From NCBI GenBank assembly GCA_024235415.1, contig JACKML010000007.1:1-64000 (forward strand): 64,000 nucleotides of DNA, in the 5' to 3' direction. A program made the translations under genes and the position numbers. Positions 55,991 to 64,000 of this stretch are shown here, piece after piece. The stretch is from Chromatiaceae bacterium (GTDB taxonomy: Bacteria > Pseudomonadota > Gammaproteobacteria > Chromatiales > Chromatiaceae). Positions within the stretch are counted from its first letter, which is position 1. Each line of letters begins with the position of its first letter. The notes under the pieces are model-generated. The model saw only the letters and a program-made list of their open reading frames with translations, was not told where the DNA came from and searched no databases.

Positions 55991-58699
55991 TCAATGCGCC
56001 TCGTCCCAGTTGTCGCCAACACCGATATCGACCAGCAGCGGCACCCTTAGCTCGGCCGCACCCTCCATCAGCCGGCGGATCTTTTTGCCGGCCGATTCGA
56101 TCGCGCCCGTCTCGACCTCGAACACCAGCTCGTCATGCACCTGCATCAGCATGCGCACCGGCGGCTGCCTGCTTTCGATCCAGTCGTCCACCGCCAGCAT
56201 CGCGCGCTTGATGATGTCCGCCGCAGTCCCCTGCATCGGCGCATTGATTGCAGTGCGTTCGGCACCCGCGCGGATCTGCTGGTTGCGCGCATTGATATCC
56301 GGCAGGTACAGACGGCGGCCGAACAGGGTCTCGACGAAGCCCTGCTCACGCGCCTGTTCACGGGTGCGCTCCATAAATGCCTTCACCCCGGGATAGCGGG
56401 CGAAATACAGGTCGACGTATTCCTGCGCCGCGCTGCGCTCGATACCGAGCTGGCGGGCCAGGCCGAACGCCGACATGCCGTAGATCAGGCCGAAGTTGAT
56501 CGCCTTGGCCGAGCGCCGCTGCTCACCGGTCACCGCCTGCGGGCTGTCGGCACCGAACACCTCGGCAGCCGTCGCGCGGTGGATGTCCTCGCCGGCGGCA
56601 AACGCCTTGAGCAGGCCCTCGTCGCCTGACAGGTGCGCCATGATGCGCAGCTCGATCTGCGAATAGTCGGCGGCCAGCATACGCCAACCCTGGTCGGGGA
56701 TGAACGCCTGACGGATACGCCGACCCTCTTCGCTGCGCACCGGAATATTCTGCAGATTCGGATCGGACGAGCTGAGTCGCCCGGTCGCCGCCACTGCCTG
56801 GTGATAGCTGGTATGCAGCCGGCCGGTCGCTGGATTGATCAGTTCCGGCAGCTTGTCGGTATAGGTCGACTTGAGCTTGGCAAGGCCACGGTGCTCAAGG
56901 ATCACCTTCGGCAGCTCGTGGCCCTGTTCGGCCAGCTCCTGCAGCACCGATTCGGCAGTGGACGGCGCACCTTTCGGGGTTTTGGAGATCACCGGCAACT
57001 TGAGCTCCTCGAAGAAGATCTGACCGATCTGCTTGGGTGAGCCCATGTTGAAGGTGTGCCCGGCGATCTCGTAGGCCTGCTGCTCCAGCTTGTGCATCTG
57101 CTTCGCAAGCTGTGCACTCTGCTTCGCAAGCATTGCACCGTCGAGGCGCACGCCGGTGCGCTCGATACGCGACAACACGCTGACAAGCGGCACCTCGATT
57201 TCGGTCAGCACCTGGCGCAGCGATGCGACGCGTTCGACCTGCGGCCACATCACCTGATGCAGCTGCAGCGTGATGTCGGCATCCTCGGCCGCATAGGGCC
57301 CGGCCTGTTCCAGCGGGATCTGGTCGAAGGTGAGCTGTTTCGCACCCTTGCCTGCGATGTCCTCGAAGTGAATCGTCTTATGCCCGAGGTGACGCTCGGC
57401 CAGCGTGTCCATGTCGTGGCGACCGCCACCGGCGTTGAGCACGTACGACTCGAGCATGGTGTCGAACGCAATACCGCGCAGCGTAATGCCATGATTGGCG
57501 AGCACGCTCATATCGTATTTGAGGTTCTGCCCCACCTTGGACCGCTTCGGATCCTCCAGCAGTGGCTTGAGTGCGGCCAACACCTCGTCACGATCGAGCT
57601 GGTCCGGCGCGCCCGGGTAGTTGTGCGCCAACGGCACATAGGCCGCCTCCCCGGCCTCGACCGCGAATGACACACCGACGATGCGTGCCTGCATGTAGTC
57701 GAGACTGGTGGTCTCAGTGTCGAAGCTGACCAGCCTGGCGTGCCGCAGGACCTTGAGCCAGCGATCGAGGCCGTCCCTGTCCAGCACCGTCTCATAGCTT
57801 GTGCCCGCGGCGGCCGGCGGCGGATCTTCGGCGGGCGCAGCGGCCTCATCATCCAGGCTGGCCAGCAGGCGGCGCGACTCGATCCGCTCATAGTGCCTGC
57901 GCAGCGCCGCCGGGTCGCCGTCATGCGGTTGCAGATCGGCCGGACCCTGTTCGAGCGGCACATCGGTTTTGATCGTGGTCAACGTACGCGACAGCGGCAG
58001 CATGTCCAGGCTGGCGCGCAGGCTGTCACCGATCTTGCCTTTCACCTCGTCGGCACGTGCCATCAGCGTATCAAGGGTGTCGAATTCGCCGAGCCACTTC
58101 GCGGCGGTCTTGGGCCCGCACTTGGGCACGCCCGGGATGTTGTCGACGCTGTCGCCGGTCAACGCAAGGAAGTCGATGATCTGGTCCGGCCGCACACCGA
58201 ATTTCTCGTTGACGCCGGCCTCGTCCATTAACGTATCGGTCATGGTGTTGATCAGGGTCACGTGCGCATTGACCAGCTGCGCCATGTCTTTGTCTCCGGT
58301 GGAGACCAGCGTCTCGACCCCCTGCTCGGTCGCCTGCCTCGCCAGGGTACCGATGACGTCATCTGCCTCGACGCCGTCGACGATCAGCAGCGGCAGACCC
58401 ATCGCACGGATGATGTCCAGCGTCGGCTCGATTTGTGTACGCAGCTCGTCAGGCATCGGCGGACGGTGCGCCTTGTACGCTGGATACAGGTCGTCGCGGA
58501 ATGTCTTGCCGGGCGCGTCGAACACCACGGCGATGTGGGTGGGCCGGTAGTCGGCGATCAGCTTGCGCAGCATGTTGATCACACCAACGGTGGCCCCGGT
58601 CGGCTCACCCTTGGAATTGGTCAGCGGCGGCAGGGCATGGAAGGCGCGAAACAGGTATGAGGAACCATCGACCAGGATAAAGGGGGGATTTTTTGCCAT
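55991..58699 (-). CDS. polA: DNA polymerase I
   Basis: Repair and Okazaki-fragment polymerase with 902 residues. It has the N-terminal 5'-3' exonuclease (ILVDGSSYLFRAFHALPPL; VEADDVIGTLA; STGDKDMAQLV), a proofreading exonuclease that looks intact (VSFDTETTSLDYM with Asp and Glu; NLKYDMSVL; YAAEDADITL), and the polymerase domain (AADYSQIELRIMAHLSGD, KAINFGLIYGMSAFGL, MLMQVHDELVFEVE). The gene is on its own between the phosphatase-like gene and the murein endopeptidase. Confidence 0.97.
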   Translation of the reverse strand: MAKNPPFILVDGSSYLFRAFHALPPLTNSKGEPTGATVGVINMLRKLIADYRPTHIAVVFDAPGKTFRDDLYPAYKAHRPPMPDELRTQIEPTLDIIRAMGLPLLIVDGVEADDVIGTLARQATEQGVETLVSTGDKDMAQLVNAHVTLINTMTDTLMDEAGVNEKFGVRPDQIIDFLALTGDSVDNIPGVPKCGPKTAAKWLGEFDTLDTLMARADEVKGKIGDSLRASLDMLPLSRTLTTIKTDVPLEQGPADLQPHDGDPAALRRHYERIESRRLLASLDDEAAAPAEDPPPAAAGTSYETVLDRDGLDRWLKVLRHARLVSFDTETTSLDYMQARIVGVSFAVEAGEAAYVPLAHNYPGAPDQLDRDEVLAALKPLLEDPKRSKVGQNLKYDMSVLANHGITLRGIAFDTMLESYVLNAGGGRHDMDTLAERHLGHKTIHFEDIAGKGAKQLTFDQIPLEQAGPYAAEDADITLQLHQVMWPQVERVASLRQVLTEIEVPLVSVLSRIERTGVRLDGAMLAKQSAQLAKQMHKLEQQAYEIAGHTFNMGSPKQIGQIFFEELKLPVISKTPKGAPSTAESVLQELAEQGHELPKVILEHRGLAKLKSTYTDKLPELINPATGRLHTSYHQAVAATGRLSSSDPNLQNIPVRSEEGRRIRQAFIPDQGWRMLAADYSQIELRIMAHLSGDEGLLKAFAAGEDIHRATAAEVFGADSPQAVTGEQRRSAKAINFGLIYGMSAFGLARQLGIERSAAQEYVDLYFARYPGVKAFMERTREQAREQGFVETLFGRRLYLPDINARNQQIRAGAERTAINAPMQGTAADIIKRAMLAVDDWIESRQPPVRMLMQVHDELVFEVETGAIESAGKKIRRLMEGAAELRVPLLVDIGVGDNWDEAH

Positions 58700-58764
58700 C
58701 GCGCGAGGATAGCAAAAAAGGCCGTCATTCCCTCAGCGACCGCAGACGCGGCTCGGCAAACCGC

Positions 58765-59352
58765 CTATTTGCCCCAATGTCGTACGCGGCCGGTATCGAT
58801 ATGCAGAAAATTCGACTTTGGGTAATAGCCGACACCACCGGCCTTCAGCGACAACGCCGCCTGGCGCAACCTGCCGAGATCCTGTCCGGGCAGCCGGATG
58901 TCGATCGCCTTGCCCTGCATGTGCAGGCTCTTCTTGGCCACACCGCTGCTGTTGCCACGTAACATGGCGTTGGTCTTCGGGGAGCGGTAACCGGAGATGA
59001 TCTCGAACGCCTTGCGGCTTCCCACCTCGTGCTGCAGCTGATGCAGTACGTCGAGGAGTTGCGGGTCGATCGGATGGATATCGTCGGTGCGGTAGTCACG
59101 CAGCAGATAGTCGATGTCTGACAGCGGTTCGCTCAGGTACTCGCCGTCCTCCCAATAGGTGCGGACCAGCTTTTCTCCGGTGTGCAGATTATTCAGGCTC
59201 AACGCACGTCGCCGCAGTTGTCCCTGGCCGGCATGGGCCGGCGTGATCAGCAGGCCGGCGGCAATGCCGGTGGAAAGTCTCAGGAAACGGCGGCGCGACA
59301 GCCCTTCCCCGGTCTCGCAATGTTCGTCCCTGCGGAAAGATCTGCGACTCAT
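58765..59352 (-). CDS. Tat-exported MepK-like murein endopeptidase (DUF882)
   Basis: A 195-residue M15-family peptidase related to YcbK/MepK, which cuts peptidoglycan cross-links. It has a twin-arginine signal SRRRFLRLSTGIAAGLLITPAHA (split at residues 19-41) and the zinc site SLHMQGKAIDIR with the late FLHIDTG. The start MSRRSFRRDEHC at 59352 is chosen; upstream in-frame sequence overlaps the transpeptidase gene end. It lies next to the L,D-transpeptidase, as in E. coli (ycbB-ycbK), 55 bases after its stop. Confidence 0.9.
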   Translation of the reverse strand: MSRRSFRRDEHCETGEGLSRRRFLRLSTGIAAGLLITPAHAGQGQLRRRALSLNNLHTGEKLVRTYWEDGEYLSEPLSDIDYLLRDYRTDDIHPIDPQLLDVLHQLQHEVGSRKAFEIISGYRSPKTNAMLRGNSSGVAKKSLHMQGKAIDIRLPGQDLGRLRQAALSLKAGGVGYYPKSNFLHIDTGRVRHWGK

Positions 59353-59407
59353 CTCGACTCCCGGCAAGCGGCCTGAATATCCTGTTGAAAAGTTTAGCGC
59401 ATGCCGT

Positions 59408-61114
59408 TCACGGGAACGCGAATCTGTCGCGCAGCTGCACGTCCCGACCATAGACATCCTCGCGCAGCTGGAGGTTCCCGTCGTCGTCCACCCAGGCGGT
59501 CTGGTAGACGAGATACACAGGGACCGGCTGCTGCAGCGGCACTCTTACCGTACGACCCGAATCGATCTGTCGCTGCAGGTATGCGGCAGCACTGTCGGTG
59601 TCGCCGCCGAGCAGGCGCACGGCCAGACGCAGCGGCTGGTCGACGCGAATACAGCCGGCACTGAAGGTCCGTTGTGTCTTGTCGAACAGATTCCGGGCCG
59701 GCGTGTCGTGCAGATAGATGTCCAGGGGATTGCGCATGTCGAACTTGATCCGCCCGAGGCTGTTGGCCGGCCCGGGCGTCTGACGCAGGACAAACGGGAA
59801 ATTCTGCGCATGATGGGACTGCCAGTCGACCGCACCCGCATCGATTTCGGACAGCACGCCATCGCGCCGGGTCAGGATGTGTATGTCCTTCTTCTGCATG
59901 GCCGTCGGATCGCGGCGCAGCTGCGGCAGCATGTCCTCCACCGCCAGGCGTTTTGGCACGGTCCACGGCGGGTTGAGCACCAGCGCGTCGATCTGTCCAT
60001 GCATGACGGGGCTGCTGCGGTCCGGTCGCCCGACGATGACACGCAAGGTCAGCGGCGCGACACCGGGCTGGGTCGAGGTCAATTCGAAACCGGCCAGATT
60101 CACGATGACATGGCGGGGCCCGGGATCTCGCGGCAGCCAGCGCCAATGCTCCATGTTCAGACGTACCTGGGCAATGTCCTGTGCGGGCGGCTGGTTCAGC
60201 GCCGCCAATGTGCGCCCGCCGACCACACCGTCACTGTCGAGGCCGTGACTGGCCTGGAACGCCGTAACCGCCGCCTGCAACGGCGCGTCGAACACATCGA
60301 CGGGCACATCGGCCGAAGATGACAATGGCTCAACACCCAGGCGTTCGCGTAACGCACTCACGCGCGGACCGCGGTCGCCCGGCTGCAACGCAGGTCCTGG
60401 CGCGATCAGCGGCCGCGCCACCGCGGCCGCCCGGCGCAGGTCGGCGAGCGCCCCACGCAGCCGCTGGTACCCGGCGTGTGGCGGCGCCAGATCACGCAAC
60501 AGCGCGGCCAGGTCTTGCGCTGCCACCACTGCCGTCAGCAGCTCGTCGCCATCCTGCGGCCTCGGGACATGCCAGCCGGGGTTCGCCCCGGCGGCAGCGA
60601 ACACGCCAAACCTTACGTCCTGGGCATATCGCAACAAGGCGTTGCTGAACCGCAGTTCGCAGCCGGCAACATCGATTGCCGATGCCACGGTACAGTCCGA
60701 ATGCAGCGTGTCCGGCGCGTAGTCCGCCGGATCCAGGCCCTCGTCCTTCGCGTCCCGCAGTACTGTCAGCAACACGTGCGTGGCCGCTGTTGCGTGGCCA
60801 TCGGGAAACCATATCGGCCGATAGCCGCGGCCGGCATAGAAGCGGGACAGCACGTCACGGAATGGCGGCGTGACGGCGTCGGTTCGCGCCAGCGCGGCCG
60901 CCAGGCGGAAATCGGTGCCGTCCATTGCAGGCACTTCGGCGACGGCCTGTCCGCTGGCCAGGTCTGTAGCGCCACGCACGTTCGGCCGCTCATCCGGCAC
61001 GCCCGTGCAGGCGGCCAGGCCGGCGGTTGCAACGACCAGCACCAGCAGCTGCGCAGGCATCCGCCGTCTGCGCAGCACCACGGGCAGACAGTCCGCCAGG
61101 CAATCGAGGTTCAT
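59408..61114 (-). CDS. ldtD: L,D-transpeptidase of the YcbB/LdtD type
   Basis: Makes 3-3 cross-links in peptidoglycan. The 568-residue protein has an export signal with a lipobox-like LAAC at Cys36 (after RRRRMPAQLLVLVVATAG), a peptidoglycan-binding region (VDVFDAPLQAAVTAFQASHGLDSDGVVG, near residues 270-297) and the YkuD domain with catalytic Cys488 in FSAGCIRV. E. coli LdtD is 615 residues and is not described as a lipoprotein, so the lipid anchor is inference. Its start overlaps the trkH stop by four bases. Confidence 0.92.
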   Translation of the reverse strand: MNLDCLADCLPVVLRRRRMPAQLLVLVVATAGLAACTGVPDERPNVRGATDLASGQAVAEVPAMDGTDFRLAAALARTDAVTPPFRDVLSRFYAGRGYRPIWFPDGHATAATHVLLTVLRDAKDEGLDPADYAPDTLHSDCTVASAIDVAGCELRFSNALLRYAQDVRFGVFAAAGANPGWHVPRPQDGDELLTAVVAAQDLAALLRDLAPPHAGYQRLRGALADLRRAAAVARPLIAPGPALQPGDRGPRVSALRERLGVEPLSSSADVPVDVFDAPLQAAVTAFQASHGLDSDGVVGGRTLAALNQPPAQDIAQVRLNMEHWRWLPRDPGPRHVIVNLAGFELTSTQPGVAPLTLRVIVGRPDRSSPVMHGQIDALVLNPPWTVPKRLAVEDMLPQLRRDPTAMQKKDIHILTRRDGVLSEIDAGAVDWQSHHAQNFPFVLRQTPGPANSLGRIKFDMRNPLDIYLHDTPARNLFDKTQRTFSAGCIRVDQPLRLAVRLLGGDTDSAAAYLQRQIDSGRTVRVPLQQPVPVYLVYQTAWVDDDGNLQLREDVYGRDVQLRDRFAFP

Positions 61115-62565
61115 TTGCGCCAGAACGCCGGCGTCAACAGGACCAGCAGGGTGAAGATCTCCAGTCGTCCCAACAGCATCGCGAAACACAGGATCCACTT
61201 GCCGGGGTCGTGCATCTCGGCGTAATGCGCGCCCACCCCGCCGAGGCCCGGACCCAGGTTGTTGATACTGGCGGCCACGGCGCTGAACGCGGTCATCAGG
61301 TCCAGCCCGGTGGTCGCCAGGGCCAGGTACATGACGGTGAAGCTGGCGACATACAGCGCGAAGAAGCCCCACACCGCCTCGACCACGCGCGAATCGACAT
61401 TCTTGGTCCCCACCCGCACCGGGATGTGGGCGCTCGGATGCACCAGTCGCGTGATCTCCCGCAGCCCCTGTTTGACCAGCAGCAGCAGGCGGATCACCTT
61501 GATGCCTCCCCCGGTCGAACCGGCGCAGCCACCCACAAAGCTGGAAAACAACAGCAGGATCGCGATGAAACCCGGCCAGTTGTAGAACTCCGCGGTGGTG
61601 AAGCCGGCAGTGGTACCGATCGACACTGCCTGAAACAGTCCGTTGACCAGGGCATCCTGCCAGCGATCGTAGGTCTCGGTGAAATACAGACCCAACACGG
61701 TGAGGGTGCTGACCAGTGCAATCAGGAACAGGTAGAAGCGGAACTCGGAGTCATGCCAGTAGCCGGACACGCTGCGGTGCCGGAAGGCGATGAAATGCAG
61801 CGAGAAGTTGATCCCGGCCAGGAACATGAACAGCACCGCGATCATGTCGATCAGCGGGCTGTTGAAGTACCCCATGCTCGCGTCGTGGGTCGAGAAACCG
61901 CCGATCGCCACCGTTGAAAACGCGTGGCCGACAGCATCGAACACGCTCATACCGGCGAGCCAGTAGGCAAACCCACAGGCGATCGTCAGACCGAGATAGA
62001 TGTACCACAGCGCCTTCGCCGTCTCGGTGATGCGCGGCGTGAGCTTGTTGTCCTTCATCGGTCCCGGAGTCTCGGCGCGGTACAGCTGCATACCACCGAT
62101 ACCGAGCATCGGCAGTACAGCGACCGCCAACACGATGATGCCCATGCCACCCAGCCACTGCAGCTGCTGGCGGTAATACAGGATCGACAGCGGCAGCTCT
62201 TCGAGATGGGTGATGACGGTGGCCCCTGTCGTGGTCAACCCGGAAACCGACTCGAACATCGCATCGGTCAGGGACAGGTGCGGGTGTTCGGCAAGGATGA
62301 ACGGCAGCGCGCCGATCGCCGACAGCACGAACCAGAACATCACGACAACAATGAAGCCGTCGCGCAGGCGCAGCTCGCGGCGCACCTGCCGCACCGGCAG
62401 CCAACTGATGATGCCGACACCCAGGGTCAGGGCGAAAGCGCTGGCGAAAGCGACAGCGGCACCGTCCTGTGCCACCAGGGCGACGATGAACGGCGGCATC
62501 AGGGTAAGACTGAACACGGCCAGCAACAGCCCGAGAATGCGCTGAACGGCGGCGAGCGACATCAT
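61111..62565 (-). CDS. trkH: Trk potassium uptake protein TrkH
   Basis: Ion channel subunit of the Trk K+ uptake system. The 484-residue protein has about ten membrane segments and the four pore loops; the first carries SGLTTTGATVI, the others GGFSTHD, TTAGFTTA and NNLGPGLGGVG, which form the K+ filter. It lies two bases after trkA, so the two regulate and form one transporter unit. Confidence 0.95.
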   Translation of the reverse strand: MMSLAAVQRILGLLLAVFSLTLMPPFIVALVAQDGAAVAFASAFALTLGVGIISWLPVRQVRRELRLRDGFIVVVMFWFVLSAIGALPFILAEHPHLSLTDAMFESVSGLTTTGATVITHLEELPLSILYYRQQLQWLGGMGIIVLAVAVLPMLGIGGMQLYRAETPGPMKDNKLTPRITETAKALWYIYLGLTIACGFAYWLAGMSVFDAVGHAFSTVAIGGFSTHDASMGYFNSPLIDMIAVLFMFLAGINFSLHFIAFRHRSVSGYWHDSEFRFYLFLIALVSTLTVLGLYFTETYDRWQDALVNGLFQAVSIGTTAGFTTAEFYNWPGFIAILLLFSSFVGGCAGSTGGGIKVIRLLLLVKQGLREITRLVHPSAHIPVRVGTKNVDSRVVEAVWGFFALYVASFTVMYLALATTGLDLMTAFSAVAASINNLGPGLGGVGAHYAEMHDPGKWILCFAMLLGRLEIFTLLVLLTPAFWRK

Positions 62566-62567
62566 GA

Positions 62568-63941
62568 TCAGAGAAACGTGATGCCGACCTGGAACAACCG
62601 CTCCACATCGGAGATGCGACGCTTGTCGGTGAGGAACAGGATCACGTGGTCCTCCGACTCGATCATCGTGTCGTGGTGCGCGATGATCACCTCATCACCG
62701 CGCACGATGGCACCGATGCTGGTGCCTTCCGGCAGCTTGATGTCCTCGACCGCGCGCCCGACAACGCGCGACGAGGTGCGGTCACCATGCGCCACCGCCT
62801 CGATCGCCTCCGCGGCACCGCGCCTCAACGAGTGCACCATCACCACGTCGCCACGCCGCACGTGGGTCAGCAGCGTGCCGATGGTCGCCTGCTGAGGCGA
62901 GATCGCGATATCAACGGTGCCCGAATGCACCAGGTCGACATAGGCCGCACGGTTGATCAGGGCCATCACCTTGCGCGCACCCAGCCGCTTGGCCAGCATC
63001 GCGGACAGGATATTGGCCTCGTCGTCGTTGGTCACCGCACAGAATACGTCGGTGTCTTCGATGTTCTCTTCCAGCAGCAGGTCTTCGTCCGCGGCATCAC
63101 CCTGCAACACGATGGTGTGATGCAGGTCCTCGGAGACACGCCGTGCCTGCGCCTCGTTGTGCTCGATGATCTTGACGCGGTAGTCGTTTTCCAGCGACGA
63201 GGCGAGACGCCGCCCGATGTTGCCACCGCCGGCGAAGATCAGCCGACGGAACGGCTTCTCTGCCTTGCGCAACTCGGCCATTACCGCCGGGATGTTGTTC
63301 GACGCGGCGAGAAAGAACACCTCGTCATCGGGTTCGATCACCGTGTTGCCAGCCGGCTGGATCGCCCGCCCCTTGCGATAGATCGCCGCGACCCGTGCCT
63401 CGGCGCCGCTCAGATGTTCGTTCAGGGTGCGCAGCTCGTGACCGACCAGCGGCCCGCCGTAGTAGGCACGCACCGCCACCAGGCGTACCCGGCCACCGGC
63501 AAAATCGAGCACCTGCAACGCGCCGGGGTGTTCGATCAGCCGCAGTATGTAGTCAGTCACCAGCTGTTCGGGGCTGATCAGCACGTCGATCGGCAGTGCG
63601 CCCTGGCTGAACAGCGCCGGGTGTGCCAGGTATTCGGGGGCGCGGACGCGCGCGATCTTGGTCGGCGTGTGGAACAGCGTCCAGGCGGTCTGACAGGCGA
63701 CCATGTTGGTCTCATCGCTGTTGGTCACCGCGATGATCATGTCGGCATCATCAGCGCCGGCGCGCTGCAACACCCCGGGATGCGAGGCCTGTCCCTGTAC
63801 GGTGCGGATATCCAGGCGGTCCTGCAGATCGCGCAGCAGGCCCGGCTCCTGGTCCACCACGGTGATGTCGTTGGCCTCGTTGGACAGGTTTTGGGCCACG
63901 GTGGTGCCCACCTGCCCGGCACCCAGAATGATGATCTTCAC
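62568..63941 (-). CDS. trkA: Trk system regulatory protein TrkA
   Basis: NAD(H)/ATP-binding cytoplasmic subunit that gates TrkH. The 457 residues comprise two RCK units; the first Rossmann fold is IIILGAGQVGTTVAQNLS at the start and the second FAGGGNIGRRLASSLE near residue 235. Start is GTG at 63941 (MKIIILG), which gives the E. coli-like length; a longer frame to 63980 has no family match. The 59 bases to the window end hold no recognised gene. Confidence 0.95.
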   Translation of the reverse strand: MKIIILGAGQVGTTVAQNLSNEANDITVVDQEPGLLRDLQDRLDIRTVQGQASHPGVLQRAGADDADMIIAVTNSDETNMVACQTAWTLFHTPTKIARVRAPEYLAHPALFSQGALPIDVLISPEQLVTDYILRLIEHPGALQVLDFAGGRVRLVAVRAYYGGPLVGHELRTLNEHLSGAEARVAAIYRKGRAIQPAGNTVIEPDDEVFFLAASNNIPAVMAELRKAEKPFRRLIFAGGGNIGRRLASSLENDYRVKIIEHNEAQARRVSEDLHHTIVLQGDAADEDLLLEENIEDTDVFCAVTNDDEANILSAMLAKRLGARKVMALINRAAYVDLVHSGTVDIAISPQQATIGTLLTHVRRGDVVMVHSLRRGAAEAIEAVAHGDRTSSRVVGRAVEDIKLPEGTSIGAIVRGDEVIIAHHDTMIESEDHVILFLTDKRRISDVERLFQVGITFL

Positions 63942-64000
63942 GTTGTTAAGGTTTCTATTTATGCCGCGTATCGGCAGCAATTCTAGTTCCCTGGCTCGCG

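Overview
The window is a GC-rich gammaproteobacterial chromosome segment, almost fully coding, with no tRNA, rRNA, insertion sequence, prophage or CRISPR array that I can see. The set kdsDC-lptCAB-rpoN-hpf-ptsN-hprK-rapZ, lptE-holA, rapZ with hprK, tldD/pmbA, trkAH and polA, plus a pyrophosphate-linked phosphofructokinase beside a proton-pumping pyrophosphatase, suggests a Chromatiales-like lineage, possibly an autotrophic sulfur oxidiser or relative. The family-level placement is inference; no 16S gene is present.

Layout. 1-3.2 kb: LPS core and export genes (kdsD partial, kdsC, lptC, lptA, lptB). 3.3-10 kb: sigma-54 and a regulatory phosphotransferase set (rpoN, hpf, ptsN, hprK, rapZ, a mannose-type EIIA, HPr, enzyme I) with no sugar permease. 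10-12.2 kb: mgtE and a spermidine-synthase-like protein. 12.2-13.3 kb: two small minus-strand genes (zinc ribbon, hemerythrin-like). 13.5-17.7 kb: leuS-lptE-holA. 17.7-24.4 kb: a minus-strand operon of giant transglutaminase, ATP-grasp and alpha-E proteins, divergent from a proteasome-like Anbu peptidase; this is a predicted but poorly understood peptide synthesis/processing system. 24.5-33.5 kb: proA-nadD-rsfS-rlmH-maf-rng-yhdP, closed by a strong terminator. 33.6-37.8 kb: nitrilase-family amidase, tldD, pmbA, gloA. 37.8-39.6 kb: an unknown small gene facing an adenylate-kinase-like protein that carries a very long histone H1-like Lys/Ala tail. 39.9-44.9 kb: pyrophosphate cluster (unknown gene, PPi-phosphofructokinase, small unknown gene, H+-pyrophosphatase, soluble pyrophosphatase). 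45-46.7 kb: yfcE-moaC-engB in overlapping frames. 47-54.1 kb: a 1667-residue hybrid histidine kinase followed by a receiver-EAL protein and a second receiver protein, a likely phosphorelay acting on cyclic di-GMP. 54.2-64 kb, all minus strand: alkaline-phosphatase-superfamily protein, polA, a Tat-exported M15-like murein endopeptidase, an L,D-transpeptidase, trkH and trkA.

The most unusual items are the adenylate-kinase/H1-tail fusion, whose AMP-site arginines have been replaced, and the Anbu/ATP-grasp/alpha-E/transglutaminase locus, whose Anbu protein here has a Pro-Gln repeat tail. The signalling trio and the pyrophosphate cluster are the next most informative regions.
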